Origin: a virus | Length of the DNA stretch: 31,380 nucleotides | Direction: 5' to 3' (one strand) | Virus record (IMG/VR): IMGVR_UViG_3300037843_000557 | Span: 1 to 31,380 of that record | Shown here: piece by piece, positions 15,422 through 22,800 of the stretch | Position numbering within the stretch: the first letter of the stretch is position 1 | Layout: the number at the start of each line of letters is the position of its first letter | Translations under genes and position numbers: made by a program | The notes under the pieces: generated by a model | Told to the model about the DNA's origin: nothing | The model's input: only the letters and a program-made list of their open reading frames with translations | The model's database searches: none

Positions 15422-15763
15422 CTATTCAAGGGGAAGGCCTTCAGGGTTGTCGATCCTTACCAGGCTTCCGTCCTCTTTCCAGTGATGCCGTGGACCATCG
15501 ACTCTTACCAAGCTACCGTCTTCCGTCCAATGGCAGCGTAAGGTTATGCACCAGAAACACAGTTCTCTCGGGAAGCGCGTCAGCGGCTTGCCTTCCATGG
15601 CGGGCAGGAGGTCGCTGAGCTTGCAGCAGCCCATGCATTCCGAAAGATGTTCGCCGCACGCCGCACACATCCGAACCGAGTTGTCGTAGCCCTCGAACGG
15701 GAAGGGGCCGTTCCAGATGCCGTCCCTGAATTCCCACCCCTCAATGATTTTGACTTCGTTCAC
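15422..15763 (-). CDS. Cys-rich protein with duplicated C-terminal motif, 113 residues
   Basis: GTG start at 15763 overlapping the previous stop (GTGA). The middle contains MCAACGEHLSECMGCCKLSD and ELCFWCITLRC, several CxxC-type pairs likely to bind zinc. The last 35 residues carry two copies of HWxEDGSLVRxD (CHWTEDGSLVRVDG, then HHWKEDGSLVRIDN). No family recognised. It lies directly upstream of the AAA+ gene in transcription order. Confidence 0.65.
   Translation of the reverse strand: MNEVKIIEGWEFRDGIWNGPFPFEGYDNSVRMCAACGEHLSECMGCCKLSDLLPAMEGKPLTRFPRELCFWCITLRCHWTEDGSLVRVDGPRHHWKEDGSLVRIDNPEGLPLE
15448..15524. repeat. Imperfect direct repeat of about 31-36 bases
   Basis: Two adjacent copies of a sequence like cttaccaggcttccgtcctc and cttaccaagctaccgtcttc, about 42 bases apart, encode the duplicated HWxEDGSLVRxD unit of the 113-residue protein. 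It is a recent-looking internal duplication in frame. Confidence 0.6.
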
Positions 15764-15942
15764 TTATTGATCCACTTCGCGCCTGCGTAAAGAACCCCAG
15801 CCATCAGAGCCGCATACCCGAGCGCCACGGGGTACATGTGAGCGATGACCCACTCGATGTGAGTCATGTATGCAAGCCATGCGCCAATAGAGATGAAAAA
15901 CGTAACCACGATGCAGACCATGCCTTTGCTGTCTCTGGTCAT
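15760..15942 (-). CDS. Small two-helix membrane protein, 60 residues
   Basis: Two hydrophobic segments, MVCIVVTFFISIGAWLAYM (8-26) and MYPVALGYAALMAGVLYAG (36-54), joined by a short loop and ending with a basic KWINK. It overlaps the NAMPT stop by four bases (ATGA) and the Cys-rich gene start by four. Function unknown. Confidence 0.65.
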   Translation of the reverse strand: MTRDSKGMVCIVVTFFISIGAWLAYMTHIEWVIAHMYPVALGYAALMAGVLYAGAKWINK

Positions 15943-17381
15943 GCCGTTGCTTCCTTAGATTCCTCGAAGAAGCGGTCGTTCGACGACGCGGTTTCGCGGA
16001 TTTCCGCGAGTGTGAAGTCCTTCTTGAGTTCACCGTCCAGGAACACGGTCTTGAGCAGGTTACCGTAGCCGTCTTCCTCTGTGCTTGCGACGGTGTGGTA
16101 GGTGTGCGAATGGTTGTTGCCGTGATCGAACAGGCAGAAGCGCCCACCCTCGGACGATTTGGTCAGGTCGGTCACTGGCTTCTTGTAGACGGGGTGCCAG
16201 ACCCCAGCCCGGTTGATGGCGCTGCACTTGATAGCGAAACGCATGGTGTCGCGATTCTGTTGTTGGAGCAAAGCACCGCCCATGCCGTAACCCCAGTTGT
16301 CCATCGACCAGCCGAGGCGCGTCAGGTGCGAGTTGATGCGGAGGATGTTCTGATAGTTGACGCCGTCGCCTTGGATCACACGGATTTGCTGCGGCAGCAC
16401 CTTCCAGCCCTTAGCGTTCGTCTCGAAGCCGAACTTCTCGGAAACGGAATTGAAGATGTCCTCAATCACGACGCACGGATCGCCCGAGTCGGGGCGGAGG
16501 ACGACCGTGCCCTCACGGCGGAGAATCATCTCCCTAAGCTCACCGCCGAAAATGTTTTCAACCGCATTGTGGGTGTCGTAGGAGTCGATGACGCAGGCGA
16601 CGAGAGGTGTTGGAGACCTGCGAATCTGGTTGCTGTAGGCGTCAGCCTCGTGCTCTTTGCCCCATGACGTCACGGTACTGTGCTCCATGGCAGAAATGCT
16701 GAAGCCCGGCATGCCCTTTTCGTTGTAGAACTGCTGGAGCATCGGAATCGCCCTGAGCGTGTCGGTGCCGAGGAAGTTGACGAGGTGAGCGCCGCCGCCG
16801 ATTGCCGCCGTCTCGCGGGAGCTTACGCCGCGAAAGCCGAAGTCGTGCAGCTTGAAGTTCAGCAGTCCGGGGTCGCCCGTGCGGACTAGGTCCTTGCCGA
16901 TTGCCTGCTTGATCTCGTAGCTGAGCGTTGCGACCGTTGTTGGATACCAAACTTGGAGGAGCAGGGTCTCGGCCCAGTTGGTGACCCACGGGAACTCCTC
17001 GTCGGTGTTTTCGATGGTCATGAGGCAGTTGTGCGTATCGACGACAGTGCCCTCGGGGACAGCGCGAATCTTCAGCGGCAGCCTGCCGCCGTGCTTCTCA
17101 AGCAGGCGAGTCCAGCCCTTGGTGTTGAAGACCTTGTCGGTACCGAAGTGCAGGGCGCAAAACTTTTCCGCCTCGTCGATGTCTGCCTTGGTGAACACCT
17201 GCCCCACGAAGCAGGACTTCAGGATGTACTGTAGCCCGAAGAACATGGTGTGCTTCCAGAACCCGCCCCGGCTCTGGAGGTACGAGTACACGCGTTGCGC
17301 ATCCGGGGGGTACTGCCACCAGTGGGAAAGCTTGTAGGAGTCGGTTTCGAGCAGGGGGTTAACTCTGAGTTGCTGTGGCAT
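15939..17381 (-). CDS. nadV: Nicotinamide phosphoribosyltransferase (NAMPT/NadV)
   Basis: 480 residues, the normal NAMPT length. It makes NMN from nicotinamide and PRPP, the first step of two-step NAD+ salvage in the cytoplasm. Visible family motifs: TDSYKLSHWWQYP (13-25), HDFGFRGVSSRETA (179-192; D180 corresponds to human D219), MEHSTVTSWGKEHE (232-245; H234 corresponds to the catalytic human H247), LRPDSGDP (295-302; human R311/D313), VIQGDGVNY (335-343), and GGALLQ. All key residues are kept, so it should be active. It overlaps the NMN adenylyltransferase gene by 23 bases, which implies co-translation. Comparable pairs occur in vibriophage KVP40 and in NARP2 anti-defence pathways of phages. 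Confidence 0.96.
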   Translation of the reverse strand: MPQQLRVNPLLETDSYKLSHWWQYPPDAQRVYSYLQSRGGFWKHTMFFGLQYILKSCFVGQVFTKADIDEAEKFCALHFGTDKVFNTKGWTRLLEKHGGRLPLKIRAVPEGTVVDTHNCLMTIENTDEEFPWVTNWAETLLLQVWYPTTVATLSYEIKQAIGKDLVRTGDPGLLNFKLHDFGFRGVSSRETAAIGGGAHLVNFLGTDTLRAIPMLQQFYNEKGMPGFSISAMEHSTVTSWGKEHEADAYSNQIRRSPTPLVACVIDSYDTHNAVENIFGGELREMILRREGTVVLRPDSGDPCVVIEDIFNSVSEKFGFETNAKGWKVLPQQIRVIQGDGVNYQNILRINSHLTRLGWSMDNWGYGMGGALLQQQNRDTMRFAIKCSAINRAGVWHPVYKKPVTDLTKSSEGGRFCLFDHGNNHSHTYHTVASTEEDGYGNLLKTVFLDGELKKDFTLAEIRETASSNDRFFEESKEATA

Positions 17382-18306
17382 TTTGGGCCTCCTTCTTGAT
17401 GCCCTTCTCCGTCAGGAACTTTTCCAGCAGAGGGAAAAGCGGCTGGTGCGTGTCAACGATGTCTCCGGCTTCCAGCCTGTCGGTCTTGAACCATCTCACC
17501 TCCGCGATGTCGTCGCCCGCCGTCGCGCCCTGCGACATGACGGTGGTCGCGAAGAACAAGGTCTTCACGCCACGGTCGGATGTGCTGTAGCGCCAGTCGG
17601 GGATGACGGCGGAGCCGATGTACTGCATCTTGTGCGGGACGAGCGAGGTTTCCTCGAAGACTTCGTGGCGTGCGTCCCACTCGTAGGTCGGGCATTCCTT
17701 CTCCGCGTGGCCGCCGATGAAGCGGAATTTCCCCTCGGGGTCGCTGCCCTTGCGCCCGAGGAGGATGTTCGCGTAGTCGGTGGTGAATATCGCGATGTCC
17801 ACGGTCGCCAGCACGACGGGCCATAGGTGCGCGGAGGCGTAGATCATCCCGGCGCGGAAGTCCGAGGACTCGATCACCTTGGTCGCGTACTCCTCGCGGA
17901 TGTCGGTGCCCTTGATCTGCTGAAGCTCGGCGGGAAAGGCAAGTTCGATAGGCTTGTGCTTGCCCTTGTAGTGCGGCACGAACGAGTCGCGACCGCCATA
18001 AAGGACGAACTCGGCGGGGCCGTCGATTGCGTTCGAGATCGCCTCGTCGAGGTTCCGGCTCCACGTCTCGTCGTTATGCGTGTCGCGCAGTTCGCGCACG
18101 ATGAAATCGGGGAACTTCGCCTCGATCATGCGGCGACGGACCTCGAAATCTAGCGGGTTGTCCTTGGTCAGGCCCGCAGGGTGCGAGCCGACGAACACGA
18201 CCACTCCGCTGTGCCGGGAACGCACCTGCCGGAAAAGCTCCATGTGCCCGTCGTGCAGGTCGTTGACCTGGAAACGGCCAACAATAATTCCGTAGCTGGG
18301 TTTCAT
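17359..18306 (-). CDS. nadM: Bifunctional NMN adenylyltransferase/Nudix hydrolase
   Basis: 315 residues in two domains. Residues 1-165 are a nucleotidyltransferase: GRFQVNDLHDGH (10-21) with the HxGH signature at H18-H21, and IKGTDIREE (131-139), equivalent to the ISSTxxR motif; this half joins NMN and ATP into NAD+. Residues 166-300 are a Nudix domain with GGHAEKECPTYEWDARHEVF and EETSL (198-222); relatives cleave ADP-ribose. The Nudix box is unusual: the Arg before EVFEE is His and spacing is one residue longer than GX5EX7REUXEEXGU, though the EE metal pair is intact. It overlaps NAMPT by 23 bases, so the two steps nicotinamide to NMN to NAD+ are encoded together. The small membrane gene upstream overlaps by four bases. 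Confidence 0.95.
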   Translation of the reverse strand: MKPSYGIIVGRFQVNDLHDGHMELFRQVRSRHSGVVVFVGSHPAGLTKDNPLDFEVRRRMIEAKFPDFIVRELRDTHNDETWSRNLDEAISNAIDGPAEFVLYGGRDSFVPHYKGKHKPIELAFPAELQQIKGTDIREEYATKVIESSDFRAGMIYASAHLWPVVLATVDIAIFTTDYANILLGRKGSDPEGKFRFIGGHAEKECPTYEWDARHEVFEETSLVPHKMQYIGSAVIPDWRYSTSDRGVKTLFFATTVMSQGATAGDDIAEVRWFKTDRLEAGDIVDTHQPLFPLLEKFLTEKGIKKEAQNATATQS

Positions 18307-18482
18307 AGGAATCTCCTGAGTACCCTCTTGGCGTAAAAGAAGGCGGCGATGGCGACAGCCACAAACAGCATCAGCCCGAACACGGCGACCAGACGCACGA
18401 TCACGAACGAGTGGGCGACGAACCAGCAGCCCACGAAGATGAAGAGCAGCAATCCAAGGATGATGTAGAGGCGGCGTCTCAT
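18303..18482 (-). CDS. Small two-helix membrane protein, 59 residues
   Basis: Starts MRRRLYIILGLLLFIFVGCW and has a second hydrophobic stretch LVAVFGLMLFVAVAIAAFF, ending with basic KRVLRR. The frame runs from ATG at 18482 to TGA at 18303, overlapping the NadM start (ATGA). The N-terminal Arg cluster suggests inside orientation. Function unknown. Confidence 0.65.
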   Translation of the reverse strand: MRRRLYIILGLLLFIFVGCWFVAHSFVIVRLVAVFGLMLFVAVAIAAFFYAKRVLRRFL

Positions 18483-18489
18483 TTAGCCC

Positions 18490-18894
18490 TCACTGTTCAA
18501 CGTCGTAAACTTTGTAGACTACACCCGCGTCGCCGGGGTATCTGTAAATTAAAGCGTTCCCGATACCCAGACTAGACCTATTCTTGCGCTTGGTGGGGTA
18601 AGAACGTTCATCGTTATCTTGCAGATATTCCATATCATAAGTGCGCCCAACATCAAGCGGAGCGCAATCGCTGTATTGAGTCTCGCAGCGAATATAGAAC
18701 TTTACAGAACAAGCACTGCCGCACCCATGATTGTACGTCGTGTGAATGTTGTATCCGTAGCCGGGGATCGTGTAACCCGGTTCAAATGCCTCGTCGATGA
18801 AGTAACGCTCTTCCACATGCCGCTGTTGAGCCAGAGCAACTGATGCGCACACGGCGATTGCGAACAATGCCAGCAGAACGAAGCTTCTTCTCAT
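18490..18894 (-). CDS. Secreted protein with signal peptide, 134 residues
   Basis: The signal peptide MRRSFVLLALFAIAVCASVALAQ has a basic start, hydrophobic core and an ALA-Q cleavage site. The mature part has paired cysteines (HGCGSACSVKFYIRC, YSDC) that could form disulfides in the periplasm, and conserved-looking Tyr/Gly (PGYTIPGYGYNIHTTYN). No family recognised. It overlaps the upstream gene by four bases. Confidence 0.65.
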   Translation of the reverse strand: MRRSFVLLALFAIAVCASVALAQQRHVEERYFIDEAFEPGYTIPGYGYNIHTTYNHGCGSACSVKFYIRCETQYSDCAPLDVGRTYDMEYLQDNDERSYPTKRKNRSSLGIGNALIYRYPGDAGVVYKVYDVEQ

Positions 18895-19127
18895 TTCAGT
18901 TCCCCCGCAGCGAGGCTCTTTTCAAGCTCAGCCTTGATTATAGGGTTGTTGAGGCGGAAAAGGCAAACGGAATCCCACTGCTCGCAAAGCTTTTTGGCTT
19001 CCTCCCGCTCCGCGTCGGTCAAGGTCTTATTATACCGGAGTTGCCAGAGGAAGTTCGCCATCTTCGCGCCGATGAAGTCGGCTCGGGTGGCGATGCGCCG
19101 GGTTTCCTTTTTGCTAGACATCGTCAT
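18891..19127 (-). CDS. Small helical protein, 78 residues
   Basis: Charged and helix-rich (MTMSSKKETRRIATRADFIG, TDAEREEAKKLCEQWD, IIKAELEKSLAAGELK), without membrane or signal segment. M3 is an alternative start. It overlaps the secreted 134-residue gene by four bases. Unrecognised. Confidence 0.6.
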   Translation of the reverse strand: MTMSSKKETRRIATRADFIGAKMANFLWQLRYNKTLTDAEREEAKKLCEQWDSVCLFRLNNPIIKAELEKSLAAGELK

Positions 19128-19128
19128 C

Positions 19129-19305
19129 TCAGTGGGGGTACAGCAGACGGATCAGGTCGCGCTGGTAGACGATGATGCTGGATTGCCAGATAACAGCCCA
19201 GAGCAGCAGGGCCATGACGACAGCCGCCACGCTGAGTCCGACTGTCAAGTGCGTCTCGCTCGCCGGTATGCTCAGATGGCGGATGAATCGGATCATTGGC
19301 TTCAT
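19129..19305 (-). CDS. Single-pass small membrane protein, 58 residues
   Basis: Begins MKPMIRFIRHLSI and has one membrane helix VGLSVAAVVMALLLWAVIW followed by IIVYQRDLIRLLYPH. The start at 19305 leaves four bases after the upstream stop; a longer start at 19350 would run through the upstream gene. Function unknown. Confidence 0.6.
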   Translation of the reverse strand: MKPMIRFIRHLSIPASETHLTVGLSVAAVVMALLLWAVIWQSSIIVYQRDLIRLLYPH

Positions 19306-19309
19306 GCGC

Positions 19310-19660
19310 CTAGTTCCCGTTCCCAGAATGACCGCACACGACATTCTCATCAGGCGTGCCGTATGCCGGTTCCGTCATGAAGGTGCCGCGCACATACGAC
19401 CACTCCCCCGCCCCGCACGACCAAAAATACCCAACTGCGGTGTTTGTAAGGCTCCGCGACGTGTGGGGGTAAAGCACGAAGTCCGTCGCCCCGCCGTCGG
19501 CCGTCGCGTACCGGACGTCCCACGTCTCGTCGCTGGTGTTCGTAAACGTGATCACGTTGTTGTTGTTGCTATAGCTGACAACGATGTTGTTCGCGAACGC
19601 CGGAAGGACAAAGCCGAGCAAGCAAAACGCGCAAAGCACGAGCATGTTCCGAACTCTCAT
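19310..19660 (-). CDS. Secreted beta-rich protein, 116 residues
   Basis: The signal peptide MRVRNMLVLCAFCLLGFVLP ends at AFA-N. The mature chain is short beta strands (NNIVVSYSNNNNVITFTN, TWDVRYATADGGATDFVLYP) with two cysteines (C81-type SCGAGEW and VVCGHSGNGN). It resembles a small periplasmic or surface protein. No named family. It lies in the same run of envelope genes as the 134-residue protein. Confidence 0.65.
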   Translation of the reverse strand: MRVRNMLVLCAFCLLGFVLPAFANNIVVSYSNNNNVITFTNTSDETWDVRYATADGGATDFVLYPHTSRSLTNTAVGYFWSCGAGEWSYVRGTFMTEPAYGTPDENVVCGHSGNGN

Positions 19661-19812
19661 TTATTTTCTCCTCCGCTATTCGATTCGATACGCCTACGCT
19701 TCAAGGCAAGGCGCACGTTCTCCAGCTTCTCTTTGATGATCGCGTAGAAAGCCTCGTCCAAGGCCCGGTCAAAGGCTTCTTTGTGGCTGGAATCTGTATC
19801 GGAACTGCGCAT
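19657..19812 (-). CDS. Small charged protein, 51 residues
   Basis: The ATG at 19812 is chosen because AGGAGGTGGCGGGT, a strong ribosome site, stands before it; a GTG at 19851 would add 13 residues without such a site. The protein is a charged helix (EAFDRALDEAFYAIIKEKLE, then VRLALKRRRIE). It follows the helicase gene and overlaps the next by four bases. Function unknown. Confidence 0.55.
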   Translation of the reverse strand: MRSSDTDSSHKEAFDRALDEAFYAIIKEKLENVRLALKRRRIESNSGGENK

Positions 19813-19851
19813 ACCCGCCACCTCCTGTCCCGGCTCACTAAAGGCCTTCAC

Positions 19852-22800
19852 TTAATTGGATGCGGCGGACTTGGGCAAGGCGTCAACTTCTTTCAGGAAT
19901 CTTGAGGGGGCCACTCGCTGGACGTTGGCGCTGCCCTGGACGGGCACCTTCTCCGGCAGGCAGAGCACCAGCGCGTCGCGGGCACGGGTGCAAGCCACGT
20001 AAAACAAACGCCTTTCCTCCTCTATCTCCTCGTCGGACCCCATGCAAAACCTGTTCGGGAGAGACCCCTCGTACACATTGGTCAAAAATACACGACGCCA
20101 TTCTAAGCCTTTAGCTGAATTGTGAACAATTATGCCACCAGAAACATAGTAATGGTGGGGAAGAACATCTAAGCTGAAGACTTGTCCTTCATAAAATTCA
20201 CGACGTATCCTTGCAGTCATCGGTCGCGGACTGCTTGGGGCTTTCATATCAAAGTCCCTTTGTTGTGCCACAGGAACGCACATGTAGCCATCCAACATAT
20301 TCGCGGCCACCGTGTCGAACCAGTGACCGCCCAAAACTTTTTGTCTCTTCCCCCTGCGGCAATAGAGAGGACTATCTAACAACAGACCCCTGTCTTGCAG
20401 CAGTTTTACTGCTCTTGGAAAAACCAATGAACGCAACTCCTCGTGGACTTCATGAAGTTGCTGTGAAGACATTTTATGATGCCACTTTTCGAAACAAGCG
20501 GAAGGTATTCCATAGGCTACTTGATAACGAATTTCAGCAGCTAATGCGTCTTCTCTATTGTCAAAAACCCCCAAAAGCCACCCGCAGTCCGCTTTTTCCG
20601 TAGCTAATCTACCGGGAACGCCGCCGGATTTATATGGTTTGTTAGCAGACTTGCAAACACCGATTCTCCACCAATCTCCTCGTCGCATGAGGTATACCAC
20701 CCACTTGTTGTAAAAATCTTCGTTGAAAGACACTCTTACTCTATGCTCAGGAGTTACTCTGGTATGCGTTTCAGCAGTATCTATAACAACCAAATCGCCC
20801 TTGTATGGGCGTGTCCTTACGGAAAAATCGTAGCCTTTACGCTGATTATCATGCCCGCGAGCAAGCTGATTGCATTTCACTGCGTAAGAATACAGTCTAT
20901 CTTTGTCCGGCTGTAGTGATCCAATAGGTTTATTCCCATAGGTAGTCAGGACTGGCTCATCTGGCGGAGAGCAATGGATAGTGGAGATGGTCACGGAGCC
21001 TTGCCGCATCTCCTCCATCTTGCGGTCGTACTGCTCCTGCGTAAGCTCCCCGGTCGCAAGCTGGCGGTCGTACATCGCCTTCTCGGTCTCGTCGCCTTTG
21101 GTGCGGTCTAGTGCCATCTGGAAGATCAGGTCGTCGAGGGACATGACAGTCCCGGTCGTCAGGGACACGATCATGAGCACGAAACGCTCGATGTTCTCCA
21201 GCTTCGCCTTGACCCTGTCGGGGTCTTTCTTGTACTTCTCCTTGACGTACTTGCGGTAGTCGAACAGGGCGAGAATCTTCTCCACGGCGGTGATCGGCGC
21301 GTCCCTGAACTCGGTGACCATGTCGATGATGCCGACGAGGTTGTGTAGGCGCTCGTTCTCCTTGGCAGCCTCCAGCAGGTCGCCGTCGAACCGCTGGTTC
21401 GCCTCGATCCTCAGCTTGTTGAGCGCGACCTCGCCCACACCACAGCGGGGCACGGAGCAGCAGCGCATGAACGCGGTGAAGTCCTTGCGGTTGGCCGCCA
21501 GGCGGAGGTAGGCGAGGATGTCGCGCACCTCCTCGGTCTGGAGCAGACCGCGACCGCCGCGCACGATGTACGGGATGCGGCGGCGCACAAGCTCGCCCTC
21601 AAGGTCGCGGACCTGCATGCCGCTGCGCACGAGAATCGCGTTTTCCTTGTACAGGATCGGGTCGCGCCTGCGGGTGGCGTCGCTCTTAATCTGCTGGGCG
21701 ATGACCTCGGCGCAGTTCTGCGGCAGGCTGGCGCGGAAAAGACGCCAGTCCCCGTCCTCCTCGCGGAACACGTCCATCTGGAGGGGGATGGTTTCAGTCA
21801 TCGTCTTCTGAATCTTGTTGGCGAGGTGGACAATGTTTTTCATGCTGCGGTGGTTCCTTTTTATTTTATATAAATGGGGCTTAACCCCCCTCCACTCTTC
21901 ACTGAAATCTTTGAGAATCCTCGGTACGGCTCCATTGAACCCGTAGATTGAATTTCCGACTACTAATCCATCTGCGATGTACGTGTGGTCTTTCTCTATA
22001 TCAAGGGAGTACACCAATCCCTCATAATGCTCTTTTGTAACATTTGTAATAGAAGCAAATCCGCTTAGGCGATGACCGTCTTTGTCTTTCTTTCCAGTAA
22101 CAGCATTGGGAATATCCATGATCTGCGGAAGAACATTACAAGCTGCTGTTTTGAAGAACCCTGACCATTTCATACTAAAGTCTAGCCGCTTTTCATTATC
22201 CCGAATAACCAACGGAAACTCAAACAACAGACCATAGTCGGAGAGACAGTTAAACCCACCTTGTCGCTTAGCAACAGAAAAAATTGGTTTGATGGTTTCT
22301 AAGCCTCGTGTACGAGACGGCTCAAAAATAGTTTCTGGAATACCATACTGTAACGAAATCATCTCTTCCCACATCTGCGCTTCTATACGAGTTTCGCATA
22401 TCTTTACAATCCAGCCTGCGGTTGCCTTTTCAGCCCACATCCGATGTGCTAACCCAGCAGATTTACCAGCATGCAATTTTGTTGTACCTACGCGGAATCC
22501 AAAATCCTCTCGAAACATCAAGTACACGATATGCTTATCCTTTGAAGCCTCATTGAAGCGCACCCACAGCCAATGGTTCGGAGTGACACGGGTCTTGCAG
22601 CCAGCACTCTCAATAGCTATAAGAGTACCAGAATAAAAACGGGATGATGCCGCGTTAATTCGTCTTCCAGAACACCGCAAATCTGAGTTTCTTCTTCCCC
22701 AAGAGACAGCTAGTTCGTCTGTTCGTACAGTAGCAATGTCACGTTCGTTCCATTGTGCCTCTTGTTGCATACCCGTCAACTGGGGCTGCTTTGTCACCAT

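Noticed and set aside
15448-15524. Possible CRISPR-like repeats
   Set aside because: Only two imperfect copies, in frame within a gene; no spacer array appears anywhere in the window.
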